NCBI GenBank assembly: GCA_003344405.1
Contig: NOWV01000250.1
Coordinates: 26,355 to 90,354, forward strand
Length of the DNA: 64,000 bases
Origin: Trichoplax sp. H2
Taxonomy: Eukaryota; Placozoa; Uniplacotomia; Trichoplacea
Direction of reading: 5' to 3'
In this document: in pieces, positions 14,805 to 29,400 of the stretch
Numbering within the stretch: position 1 is the stretch's first letter
Layout: every line of letters starts with the position of its first letter
Notes under the pieces: model-generated
Told to the model about the DNA's origin: nothing
The model's database searches: none
What the model saw: only the letters and a program-made list of their open reading frames with translations
Position numbers and translations under genes: made by a program

Positions 14805-17448
14805 TTACAGATGGATCACCGATTGACGGCGCATTCGCTGACAATGTTCCTTGCACGCTTTACGCAATCGATAATGTCGATACGCTCTTTGAATTATAAC
14901 AGCAGCTTTAATTTCTTGTACTGCCAACTGCTTTAACCTCTTGCTTTTATCATATTGCTTAGGAATTCCTGAGGAAGGGAAAGTTTCACTAAACTTTTTC
15001 TGAATTTGCCTTTTAATCTCTTCTACAACATCGCCAGCTTCATCAGCATTGGGTTGACCAATAACTCTTTCAACTAATGCTTCTAAAACGTCTAAACAAT
15101 GGACAAGCCGACTATCGTATAATGCTAGATCCAATGCAATCAGTGGATACTTATTGGGCTGCGGAATCCGAAGTGGCGGCTTTAATTCGGCGACTAAGGG
15201 TGATAAATAGCGAAAGCTGATAAATTGACTAGCTTCAGGATCATATTTGGCCCAAGTCTCATAAAATACATTGATATCTTCGGCTGTGATGACGGATCCT
15301 TCTTCTTCTTCTTCGACCTCTTGATAATTATTTAATATAATGGCCACATACATATTAATTAAGACAAATGTCGTAATAAAGATGTAGGTAATTAAGAAGG
15401 TGATCGCCACTGGGGGATTTCCACAATCACCATTCCATGAAAATGCTGTCGCTGAGTTATTACAATCAGGCGGTTGGACCATTAAATCATGCAGTACATC
15501 ATTCCAACCGGCAGACGTGCTCAACCGAAATAAGAGCAAAAGACCGTTAGGAAATGTCTCAAAGTTCATATTTTTAGTTATAGCTGTCTGGTGCTTGACA
15601 TAAGCAAATGATGACATACCCACAATTGCATAAATAAACATAACCAAGAAGACCAGTAAAGCAACATTAAAAAGTGCGGGCATAGACATAGCGAATGCCG
15701 TTAAAAGCTTACGAATGCCTTTGGCAAATTCCAATACTCGAAGAATACGCACAATTCGAAATAAACGTAACGTCCTCAACATCGATGGATTGATAGGGAT
15801 ACTGGCGTTGCTGCTGTCCATAACGTCAAGTATAATACCTGAAACATCATATTAATATATTTATATTGTTTTTAAATCTTGAAATAGAAACTCTCTGTAG
15901 GGCCACAAAAGATTTTAAGATTTTACAGTATACATGCATAAAACTCTGAATTTTTAGCCATTTAGACGTGGTACAATTATATCATACTACAAGACTTATT
16001 CCAATTACAACGAGCTAATTTTAAGGAATTCTCATTCTTAAATGTTAATTTTGACTAAACTATACAATTTTTAGCATATAAAGACCTTCGTGGATGATAT
16101 ATCTTTCTAATTATATCTTTTCAATCTTTCGTATTTTAGTAATAGATTTGCTACGATTTGCCATAAGGGCCTACGTCGTTGTCATTATGCGATCATCAGA
16201 CTGGAAGCATTTCTAACACTGATATATTATACTTGTAATACGAAAGTATGATTCAGTAATTTTAAGATTTCTCTTTACATTTAAATTCAATTATTACAAG
16301 TTTACAATGGTATAAATACCGATATGTGGCGAAAAATAATTAATAATCATCATGGAAATCAGATATGATGACATTTCTACTCACGATTGCATACAGTAAG
16401 TCTAGCAATCCTAAAAGTGTTCTAATTCACTGCATTATAGTTTATCGTATACATCTTTCTAAATACAAAAACAACTTACCTATAATAGCTACCAATACAA
16501 TAATGAAATCAAAGAGATTCCACAAATTTTTGAAATAGTGCTGTCTCATAGCAATGATTTTCAGAATTGCTTCCAAGACGTAAATGGCTGTAAAAATATA
16601 ATTTAAAGTATGTGCTGGTTCCAATGCAAAAAATAGCGTGTAGAGTTAAGGAATGTTCTAGAATAGAACATGGAAATGCTAGCGATCAAATTTTAGAAAA
16701 ATGAAATCACAGCTTAAACGTTGATCATGTCAAGTACATGTATTGCTGTGCAGCAATGCCTATTAATTTCTTGATGATGTACTTAAAATCTACAGTGACC
16801 TCTTAAGAATTGGACTTATATGCTGTAGTAGGAATGTGTCGTAAAGACTGCATTTAATCTTGCCATATCTCACATCTATATCTAAACAATTTTGTAATCG
16901 GCAAAATAATAAATTATTTGATGTTGGTCCTAATACTATTTTAATATTAAAAATACTGAGTAGAGCAATTTTTATCCAGAATCGGTAATGATATATTAAA
17001 AAATATATTTTACAATAATTCTTTCTAAATTTTGCAGGCTTAAAAATGAAATTACTTAAATAGGATAGAGTAAGAGAAGATTTAATGGCAGTATTTCTAT
17101 CATTATTCTCACCGCTTGCAAGATACATTTACTATAGTTATTAAGCCATATTAACAGCTAAAGTAAAATAGGATCGTTCATACCAAGCATCCATTATATA
17201 TTGGGTCATAGTCAATCTGTCCTCATGAAGTAGTCATAGCAACTTAATATAAATCCAAAGACTTGTACTAAGATTTCATTATAAGATTTTGATGTAAAAA
17301 AAAGGATATCAAGTACTCTCGTAACTTCTTGAGATTGATCGAAATGGACTACCATCATAGCTGCAGTATTAGCAACGATAACAAGGATAATTGCCAGTTC
17401 AAATTTATTGCTTTGAACAATTGCTAGTAATCTTTTTTGACTATCGCG
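14805..17448 (-). CDS. Nav-A repeat IV and C-terminus
   Basis: Exon 17448-17310 carries S1 and exon 16611-16480 carries S2-S3. Exon 15838-14805 carries S4 ([16 protein letters not shown]), S5, the pore with TSAGW (filter Ala), S6 and the cytoplasmic tail. The tail has EEEEE followed by [20 protein letters not shown], the EF-hand-like helix pair of Nav channels, then an IQ motif ([13 protein letters not shown]) expected to bind calmodulin. It ends VIHL, which could serve as a class II PDZ ligand (speculative). Confidence 0.93.
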
Positions 17449-20400
17449 CTAAAATTTTTGATGAAGAAAAAGCAAAATTTAAGACAAAATAGCCTCAGAA
17501 TTGCTATAAAAAGTACTCTAAATCATGATTGTAAGATAACCATATTGCAAGTAATTCAACTTCAGCGAAATAACTTTTAATGGGATTACGACGAATGCTG
17601 TAAACTAAACGTTGCTATCAACTACAATTAAAAAGTAGAAAGTGAATTAACTACATTGATAATTACCTTAGGAAGTGGTATCCGCCTCACTGGTTTAGAT
17701 TTAGACATAGTTTTCATTACATTATACCATCGCTTTTGCGATTCCGTCATAAATAAATCAGTAGGAATACCAAGAGAACCGCTTTCACTCTATAAAGTAT
17801 TAAATGAAATTATTATGCTTGAAATTTACATTAGATATCTCGTGACAATATTATACTATCTTATTTCTCCACTGATCACACTATGCAAAAACAATAATTA
17901 GTATCATAAAAGAGATTAGACTTGAAGAAAACATTAATTTCGTAACTTTTTCCAGTTACCTTTTGCTTGAGAGCATAAAAGCAATCAATGATAACACTGA
18001 CAATTAGGTTTAATGAGAAAAAAGATCCAATGATAATAAAGGCCACGAAATAGATGTAGGCGCTTTTATTATTTAGAGGAATTGGCTGCTGATCGATCTA
18101 GTTTATAATAAAAATAGATCCAATATACACCAATGATAAATATTATGATAGATTGTAACCTGCTATCAATCACCGATTAAAGTTAATCAAGAATTAGAGA
18201 ACAATTTCTCGTAGAGTCCCTTAACTCAAAATACGAGTGAATCTTTTAACTCACCTCTCTAGCATCGACTGCATCACCCATAACTTGAATCCATCCTTCA
18301 AAAGTAGCCTAAAACAATTTGATTTCATTACTTAGTTCTCATACAACTAATTTAAATTAGAAATTCCTCTTTAAAATAAGTCATTAGATGTTACGGCACC
18401 ATGTTGCCTAAATTATAGAGTTTAAGAAAGCATTATTGTTCACAGTGTTTCAGTGTTATAGTATAAAGCTGTTTTGTAGATTATAGTATAGCGTGTCTAC
18501 TGATTGTGAACTTTTTAGAAGGGTAGTTCTTAAGCGTTATCGTAGCAATACTATATTCTTACTAGATCTTCGATAGATTAGAGTAGTAATCTGTAGAAAC
18601 AACTCAAAGTAAGTACTTTACGTTAGATTATTAAACTCCTTAGGAAGTAGTCTGTGACATGCGAGTATCTTTAAATTAAAACTAACAGGATCAAATGTCT
18701 TAAGTATGTAACAGCATCATGAAGTATACGATAATATGCACAATCAATGAATAAATTTCAATTCTGAAACAAACATTCTACTTTTAAACTATTATATGAA
18801 TCAGAATAAGGCAATCCAAGAAATAGTTAGATAATAAATGGACATGTATTATAAATCTTTAAGAAATTATAGCCATATCAATATTGCGGCATTCAACAGA
18901 AATAAAAAATAAAATATCTTTGTAAAATGTGGTACCAGGTTTGCTAGATTCTGCATTTTATAGTTTAAAATAGAAATGTCAACGTATCTTTCCTTAGGTT
19001 AGAAAAAATGTATACCAGAATGTATTCGGGCAGAAACGTATATGCATATTAAAGTTACATATTGAAATCATCAAGGATCACATATAAAATAGCAGTACCC
19101 ATACATAAAGCCTATCTTTAAGTAAATAATATTTAATATTATGAATTTTATTGCCTCGATGACTATGTTAGTAATATGTGATGATAATACTTTTTCAATG
19201 AATAAACTACATAGCACTAATAAAGCTCGCTTACCACTTCAAATAGCGCTAGGAAGGCTTGTGGTACGCTATCAAAATTAATCTGAGAATTTTTCCATAT
19301 ATAATTATTCGCTAAACAATCGGTTTTATTGCTGATAATTGAGGCAGGTATTAAATTATTATCCAAATCTAAACACTTGTAGAATTTGCCACCAAAGAAA
19401 TTAACTCCACCGACGCAAAATACCAACCAAAAGAAAGCGCAAACAATAATAACATTGGTTATATGAGGTATGCAACCAAAGAGTGCATTAACGACAGCCT
19501 AATAAATTAAGATTTTTGTTTTGAAATATTATCTGCAATGTTACTACGTATAGCATTGAGGATCTCATGTAATTAATATTAAATTATAATTTAAAATTTA
19601 TTAAGGAAGTTAATTTTCTTTACCACAAAACAGATAACTTTAAAACAAGTATAGCAGTAATAACGGTAATTGTACACTTGATCGATTACTGCATGCTTAT
19701 ATTGAATAGAAAAACGGCATATGTTGTATTCATTTTTTTCAGATAAGCGTACTACATTTAATTGAGTAGTAAATATTAGCAAACATTTACTTATTCTGTG
19801 ACGTTAATTTCAATCAAATGTCTGACTTACGCGCATTCCTTCCCAGTGTGAAATAGCTCTCAAAGGGCGTAAAGCTCGAAGGACGCGTAAAGATCGAAAT
19901 GCTGAGACGTTCTCCAATACCAGAGTTATAATTGATACCTGATATAAATTAAAAAATAAACAAGAAAATAAATATGAGCTAATCATCCAGGACAATAATG
20001 TACATTCTCGTATAACTATTTGAAATTAAACATCATTGATCAATAAATAAATTTTCGCGGAAGAAGTTAAAAATGTAGCATATATTGTATCAATGATATT
20101 ATTTTTACTAATTATGATGAGAATAGCAATACTGAAATAGTTAAAATATAAATATAAAGTGAATACTAAATATTTGAACTCATGTAGAACAAATATAATG
20201 AAAAAATAAGCGAGCATAACTTACAACTACTATAGCAGCGTCTAAAATATTCCATGGACTGCAAATGTAACCATGTACGCCAATTCCAATTAACTTTAAT
20301 ATCATTTCTATGGAGAAAGCCGCAGCAAAGAAAATATTGCTAACATATAAAACCTGTATCAGGGTAGGATTTTTATGCAGGTGTATGTCTTCGAATGTCT

Positions 20401-23400
20401 GTAAAAGAAATGGGCTTAGCAAGAAATTCTTTTGAAAGTTTATGAACCGATTTCTTTTCAACGCGTTACAGTTTATAAAGTATGTTAAATTCTTCATAAT
20501 ATTTTTCGCTGTGATTTTTACATAATATTATCAATCAAAATCAATCATATTAGTACTTACTAGTGAGATACTGCTAGCAACAATAAGAAGTAAGATGATG
20601 CCTTCAAAAAAGCGATGTTCAACAACATTCTTAACATGACTTCGTACTGTCATCCACGCTTGGCAAAGGGAAGTTTCACCTTGGATACAGTATGGTATCC
20701 GTTTCATGCAAACTTTCGGAAAACAATCAATTGGTTGAGAGATACTTCGTTCGGAATATTGAAGTCCTCCATTACATGATGTATTGGACATTGCTTTCAT
20801 GCCGACAGAATTATTAGCCTAGAATTTTAGATATCATCATAGTTTCGAATCATCTTAAATCCAGAAAATATCTAACAATATTACTAAACAGAGTATCGTT
20901 TATAATAATAACAGTCCGTATTTTAAAGCGTATTGTGAGAGCTTTACCTTATGATTAGGATAAAAGTAGCAATGTTAGATTATTCAGATATACATTTACG
21001 ATATTGTAGAAGATCCTGAAGTAAGCATACTATAATTAACACGGTAGCACTGACACGCTTTAAAGAAAAAGCCTCTTCATTGCATATGATTTCTACTACC
21101 GTATTATCAAAGCATTCTTTTACTAAAAATTTTCTTGTTACAAGCAATAAAGTTTCAAAGTTAATAACTTAAAAAAAATTGGTTTTTGGTATTACTGAGC
21201 AAAGAAAGGACGGTTAATATTTTCACATTAAAGGTTGATAAGTACATCAGCATAGTAATTTCATTTACTAGGCGCTGAGCATATAATATTTACGGCAAGC
21301 TATAAGATATTTGGTGGAAATTGATTTTGGAGTGTAGCTATAATGATTTGCATCCCATGCATTAACATGATTAAATGAGATTATTTATCGATATTATATT
21401 GCGATTAAGCTTTACCTCAGTATCCGTGCATTGGGAATCAGATCGAGCAGAGTCTTGTCTTGATACGTTAGGAGTCTCACAATATATATAGTCACTGGAA
21501 ACATCACGAGAATTACTATCAAATATCGAAGAAGTAGACTGAGTCATACTCTTTCTCCGAGAGCTTGCTCTCCTAACCGATAGATAATTCCTTTTATCGA
21601 TAATCTGGCCAGAATCAGATTCATCATCTATTTGATCCGGTACTAATAGTCCCAAGGTCCTTTGCAAATCTAGATAATCAGAGTCATCCTCCTGCGTCTG
21701 ATTTAATGACCGTTGCTTTTTTTCTTGATTGTAATTATAATCGCAAGCAGAATGAGCATCACCATCGCTAAGGGTATTACGTACTTCCCGATGATTTGCG
21801 CTCTTTTTACGTTGTGGCTGATCTGATACTAGTGCAGATTCATTATACTCTACTAATAGTTTAGGGCCTTTGCTACTAGACTGTCCTTTCCCATTATTAG
21901 CGCTAGTAGAAATCTTTTCTTCGGTAATACTCCTTGATAAAGTATTAATTTCATCCAATCCATTTCGGTTATTTTCGTCTTTTAGAATCTCCGTATGCTG
22001 AAGTATTTGAGGGTTGTAATTACTACTGGCCAGATTAACATTACCTGCTGATTCTAATTTTGGACATTTTGGCTTAGTTTTTTTTTGAGGCAATATTCTT
22101 GCAAATGTATAGTTCCAAAGTTTATTCAACCGCAGAGTTACAATGAGGTATCTCAATGCGTCATATAAGTTGCCATTATTCTTTTGACTTCCAGAATTAT
22201 CAGAATAAGCTTCTTGAAATGATTGATTTTCAAAGGAGCTTAGCAACAACGCAAGGAATAAATGAAGTACCTAGAAAGAGAAGAAATTTCAGAATAAGAG
22301 ATTTTGAGCATATTCCATCAAAATTAATTTCCTCACTTAGTTAATATTAAGATACCCCTGTTTATAATGTTGGAAGTCAGCAATAGGGACAAAATTTAAA
22401 ACAATAGCTAGTTAGCTAATATCAGTCAAAACTAATACAATTAAATTATTAAAAACGTTGATTGTAACTATAATATAATTCAGAAATACGTATGATTATA
22501 ATTACACGACGTATATAGCTCGAAAACTACCGTTACTATATTTGCTTAGTAATCTGTAACTGATTCATTAGGATTGAGTAGTTATTGAATGTATAGAGCA
22601 AAAGTATTACCAAAAGCTTTCCAACCACGTATGCTGCAAGGAAAAATAGTATAGACGAAATATTTGTTGCTTGGATTGCATCATATAGAGGTTCTATCCA
22701 TTCACCGCATAATATTCGAAAAATCATCATGAATGAATCAATAAAATCATCAAAATTCCAACGTGGTAGATTTTCGAAATGTTTTCGATACGCATCTCGG
22801 AAAATTTTCATCCCCAAAACAGCAAAGACATAAATAGTTAAAATGAGGATTAATAAAATATACAATAGAGCTTTGGCACCAGACACTATGGTGGATAACA
22901 GACGGCGCATGGTCGTCCATGAACGGGCTAATTTGAATACACGAAGCTGATCCAAATTTTAAGAGAGGGTTAAAGCAAAATAAAAATAATTAAGAGAGAA
23001 ACTATTACAAGAAGAAGTGGACATTTTAAACATATCGTTTACAAATTGATGTATACATATATATATAGTATATATGAAATATTTTCCAATTTTAATCATC
23101 AAACTAAATATATATTTATAACAGTAAATCTTACCAAACGCAGTGTTCTGAGAACGGATAAAGAATTACTTGAAATCGATATAAATTCCAATAATAAATC
23201 AACCAAACTGATGATAACAACTATTCCATCAAAGACATTCCACTTGCTTTGAATATAGCCAGTGAAACCAAAAGCAATCAATTTTAAAGTCATTTCTGTC
23301 GTAAATATGCAGGTAAAAACCTAATTTAAAAATAAACAAGAACATTGATTATGGTTTCCAAAATAATCGAATAGCCGAAATTTCGTACAATTATGTTTTT

Positions 23401-26400
23401 TTAACTTATCTCTATTAGAATGAAGTCAAATCGTAAGTTAATATTAGCGAAAGGTAATCTTTATATATCATAATTGATTTAGCAACATCTTTATCTTTGA
23501 TGTTAATTACAAGATAGGCTCCGCATATAATAATTTAATCACTTATATCGTTAGTTGGCATGCTATTACAAACTCAAAACCCATAAATTCAGAAAACTAA
23601 ACATATGTATATATATATATATAATTTATGATTTTAAATTTATCCTAGAAGCGTTTAAGACCTCATTTTAAAAGAGCATCCTATACTACCTCCTAACCAC
23701 ATAGAGCAAATAATATACCTGGTACCTTTTTACCATTGTAATGCATTGCTAACATAAGCTACTATGTATAGATGAATAACTTACGTAATTATCAATATTC
23801 TGGGCAGGTACTTTGGAATTGTACTCCTCCAATGGCTGATACATCGACATCAATACTGTATTGAGGATGATACAGCCGGTAATAAACAACTCAAATAAAG
23901 AATCGTCTACTATGCGACCCACTAAAACTCGAATTTGTCGCCATATTGTTGATTTAGTCGATGTGGTTTCAGCATTAAGGACAATAGAAACAGTAGTAAC
24001 AGTTGCACTTCCCGACGACTGGCCTCCTATCAATATGTTTGATAGAATTAAATATCAAGAATTAGTCATAAAATCAGGGTCAACATAGTCTGACGGTGTA
24101 AAGATTTCAGCTAATTGCTGTAGTTATGTGTTAAGGATTACAGTGATAGTATGTAGAGTATACCGAATACATTAATATGTTTAAATTCTTATTATTATAA
24201 TTTTATTTCATTTATAACTAGCTGCATCGCCCGTTCTGAGAAAGAATCACTGATCTACTTAAATTTTTTAGCTTAATTCTGTATTGATTAATGCTTAAAT
24301 AGTATTATTGCCAGGTATATCCTATTTGATAATTAATAGTCAATATATAGCAGTTTAAGCGCGAACGCCTATGCGTCAAATTTGAATCCACTACTATTCA
24401 CCCCTCGCCTCGGTGATGGTGTACGACTGCAAACTTACCCTCAGGTACTAAACGAATAACTTTCTCACGTTTCTTCATCAAAGTTGAAGGAGACTTTCCA
24501 TTTATTTCACCATTGTTTCCTATTTTATTGGCAGCACTAAGCTTACTGGTAAATGTATGACTAACTGAAACAACATTTGGCTTTATTCTATCGATTTCTC
24601 CGTCGCTACGAGAAAGAGCTGAATATCTTGCAGATCTGGAGGTCTTTCTATTTTCATTTATAGGATTATCTAGAGCAGTATTTTCAATTTTTGTGGAACT
24701 AGAATTGCCTTCATGTGGTTGCATCTTTGCTGGATCATCTATAGCGGCCGAAATTTTCAGCGATATAATATTGATTTTTCCTTCTTTATTCTTAAGACTA
24801 CCCTGGTCGATATGGTTGCCTTTAGGTATTTGTTCTGGCTTGCCAATATTCTTTCCTAGCTTCTTGAAATTCTCTTCATTATATCCATTTCTTCCTTTCA
24901 TTAAATTCATTTCAATATCCCCTTCACTTCTTGATGATAAAACTCCTTTTTGATTGCGTATTTTTAAAACGTGGCCATTGCCATAGGGATTACTTCCGAT
25001 TTTTGGAATCCATAATTTCGGTATTTCATTTTCAAAGAAAATAAACACTGTAGAATTGCGGTACGATTCTCTCATATGTCTAATATCACATTTCTAAAAC
25101 ATCAAAAACTGTATCAATCCTAAAAAGATTACTTAGTTCAGTAGAATTGTTGCGCGGGATATTGCTACTTTATCTACTATTACTATTATTGGTGAAAGGA
25201 TCTGTTTATCGATCAATTACACACTATATAATTATGGAATCGATCTCCAATTTTAAAAGTACATATTCATTAAAATGTCTAGATGTAAAGTTATCTCTAT
25301 TGTAGATATTTCTAAAGTAATAAAATGAAACAAGGTTGTATGAACCGTGTTTAGCATTCACTGTTAGCATTTAAAAGTACACCTGCGCCTACCTGATCTT
25401 GCAGTATTTTATCTTCCTTGTTGTAGGCCATAGCTACAATGGCAATAACTAGATTCATCACATAGAATGCGCCCAACAAAACCACTGGTATAAAATAAAT
25501 TATGCACCAAGAGTCAATGGCATCATTAACCTGTCCGGAAAGGGAAATTATATAAAAATAATCATAGATTAACTTTACAGCTTGCAAGAACAGAGATTAT
25601 TCCATCAGTACAAAGAAACCTATTTATCGCAGCCGATATCTAGCATATCTAGCAAGCACTTGTAATATCCTTAAAGTTTTCACATTAATGATGAGATTTA
25701 TAAAATTCTGATATCTATGAGATACTACTAAATCTTATAGTAATTTTATAATTATATTTCTAAATAGTAGGCCTATAATACCTTGTTGTAAATATCTTCC
25801 CAATTATCAAGAGTAATAAGTTGAAATGATACTAATAGAGAAACTGGAAAATTATCGAAACTAGTGAAACCATCGTTAGGATTGGGATAAGCATATTGGT
25901 AACAAAGATAATCAACTGGGCAATGCCTATAATGTTACAAAGAAAAATATCAAGTGAAAGCTGAATTGGCAATGTACACATATTCCTCAATTTCACTTTC
26001 AGTATATTAGCATGATAATACTGTAGTACTAATTGCAAGTATAGTTATTTTCATTGTAGAAGATACGAACAATATAATTAAAATCCTTCGACACTGACGA
26101 ATTATAATACGCCTAAAACATCATTATACTCTCTCAGCTAGTCCATCATCGAATATAATATTAGTTTCAAATTCTGATTTGTATGAGTATAAAGTTTTAG
26201 AGTAAATTAAACTGCAGCACCGGTATTTCGTTAGTTAATCAAAAACAGATTTAGCTCTTACCGTACAATACATTTGCCTAACAAAATCGAATGTTAAATA
26301 TATGTACAGTAGATCAATTTCTGATCGTTCTTATTAGTCATAATTTAATAGTAGCTTTTAGTTTCGTGTCACTTAAAAGCTATCGAAAGAACTTACTAAG

Positions 26401-29400
26401 TAATCGGCAATCTATAAACTTAGCTCTTCCTTTAATGTCGTAAATATTGGTAGACTATTGATTATAACTGAACAAATGGCTATAAATTAGGCACTATCAT
26501 CATATACAGTCCTTTAAGATGATGATCATGTCTCTACAGATATCTAATTACTATTTACTACAATATCTAATGTTTAAAAAATTAAAATGGCCTTTTCTTT
26601 ATCTAAATGAATATATAACGAAACAAAAATTGATGTTAGAACACTTTACCTCGCTGAAGATTCGTTTCCACATATGACTGGGTCGCCATTTTCAAAATAC
26701 CAGTTGGCTATTATAATAATATGTACAATTGTAAAAAATCAGTTAGAGATTTATTAACCGCATTTGGATGATAAAGTCCTTAAGCTGACCGTATTATACT
26801 TACAAGAAACGTTTACATAATTTTTAAACTTAGTCATTGTAAATGGTTCTACAATATCTCCAGTCGAATTAAACGGTCTACAGCACTTTTGCGTTAAAAT
26901 ACCCATAAATAGTTGAACACCAATTAGTGCAAAAATAATTAATATAAAAAGCGCTAAACAAAAGACGTCAGCCAGCATTCTAAACGACTTAAATAGAGCA
27001 TTAACGATTGCTTTTAAGCCTAGGATAGAGAAAGAAAAATGAAAGAAACATTAATACGTCATTTTTTCGTTTAAAATGACTTTAATCAGTTACTAACTAA
27101 AAGCAGCTATTAACTATGAAGCTTTAGCTTTAGTAAGTGTTAAGCTTAATAACACTTTCAATAAGCCTATTAATTACTTACTATTATTATCTTATAACGT
27201 AATGTCTATAACTTTACCTTCTAATGCTGTAATCATTCTTAGCGCTCGTAAAACTCGAATAACCGATGCACCTGGTAAGACACTTAATGCCGGAATCATG
27301 GTAAGATAGCTGTACAGCAAGTAGTAGAAACCATTTAAGAAATACGATAAAGATAGGATATGAGATCTGACGATTTCAACTCTTAGAATAAGATAAATTT
27401 ACCCAACAATAACTACGATAAAATCAAGCCAATTCCATGGATCACGCAAGTAAGCATAGGTGTGAAAAATAAAACCTCTTGCCATGATTTTTAATAGCAT
27501 TTCAACCGTATAAATGGTATTGAAAGTAATCCTAAAAAAGATTAAAGTAAGACCTTATTTTCTATAACGATTAAAGAGTATCAACATTAGCGAATTTAGT
27601 ATATTTTTAATATATAATACTAAGTAAACTTTCCAGAAAGCAAGTATAACTCATTTAATCATTCAAAATAGCAGACTAGTTTCTGGTATTTAATTTCCAA
27701 TATTTAAACCTTTACCATAGAATTGAAGACTTATTAAGCAGTATCTCATCTATCATAGTTATAATTCAGTGCATTAAATATGTCGATTTTCAAATGATAT
27801 CTATACATAATTTTAATTTGTCAACATTTCATTTATGAGATACAAATTTATCGAAACTTATCCAGACATCAATAACAACTCTCTCTTTCTGTATCTAATT
27901 AATTTATTTAAGGCCATTACTGTTTCATTATCTTGCTTGGCAATAACTTACAGTATATTCGTAGATGCTTATAACTATGTCATAAATTTATTCAAATGTA
28001 ACAAAAGCCTATTTGTTCTTATATGATACGCAAACATTTAGATGTATAAATTTGCGATTGAATTCCTACCATGCACTGCTGACTTTTACGATAGCATGTA
28101 TTTTGGCTTACAACAATTCGGAAAACAATAAGGTATTGTATAAAACCATAAAACGGCCAAAAATCCGAAGCAATAGTTTTAACTTACTCTATTGAAGGAT
28201 CGATGCCATTAGGAAAGGCCATCAAAACACAATTAATGAAAATAGCTATAAATATGAAAAGATCAAAAAATCTACAAGGAAGTCAAGAATTATAACGGAT
28301 TATAGAATCAAAGCGACTATAACTGGCTTAAAATGAATATTTCTATGCTAGTGAGATAAAGAACATGATAAATGAAACGCTTAACTTATCTAGTATCATA
28401 TTAATACTAAAATTATCTTAATAACCGAAAAACAATCATGCCTTATGAATATATAGTAAGTCTAAAATACTTCGAACTATAGACAATGCCAAAAGTATGC
28501 CTCATTGTAAATTGTATCATGTCATGCCATGCTTTATTCAAGGCATTTAAAAAATCTATCTAAATCTACAAGAACTTTAGCCATGAAAAGATTAAAAGAA
28601 ATAATGTTACTATGATTCTAATTATATAAAGTAATGAGTTATGTAAGTAGAGCAGGATACTGATTCGAAGTGATTCGCATCGTAATCAATCGAATTGGAT
28701 TATTTGGAGGGAATAAGTGAAGAGAGTTGCTTGTATTATAACGATAGACATAATAGGAATTCATCCGCTTAGTTAGCAAGCATACAGTCTGAAATGAAAA
28801 AGCATTTTACTCGAAAGGGTTATCCTTAGGATGTATAACTACCGTACTATAATATCTCTATAATATTTTTGATTTAGTTAAACAAGTCTAGTTTGGGGAG
28901 TACAGTACTTCCAAGACCAAACCATATATAAATATAATAACAGACGGTTCATCTATTTCTTACGAAGTTACTTGAATGTCAATGTATTATGATCGTAAAA
29001 TTATTAAGGCTTAGTAATTTAATTTTTAGAAACTTGGCAGTTACCAATCTATTTTAATGAAAATTATGCACTGCATAATCACCGCAAGGAATGGTATATT
29101 CTTTTTCATAAATTTACTAAATAATTTCATTTATATTATCATAAGGAATATTTAAACAAATTTTTTTATGTAGGAATTTGCATCTATAACATAAAAATGA
29201 GCTCAATTACATGAAACTTTTAAAAGAATTTTTGTATTTGGCAAGTCACTTCTATAGCAGTAGTAACGAAATAAAATACCGCTTACATCAGTTTGTTGTT
29301 GATCGAAATCCTTAACGAGCTTTCCTGTTAAATGATTCTTTTTAATTTGCTCGTTAATACATTTTCTGTTCTGATTAAAATCTTTCCAATCTACAAGTAT

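Noticed and set aside
24693-24953. Plus-strand 86-codon hydrophobic frame
   Set aside because: Antisense shadow of the Nav-A I-II linker exon, which is in phase with its neighbours.
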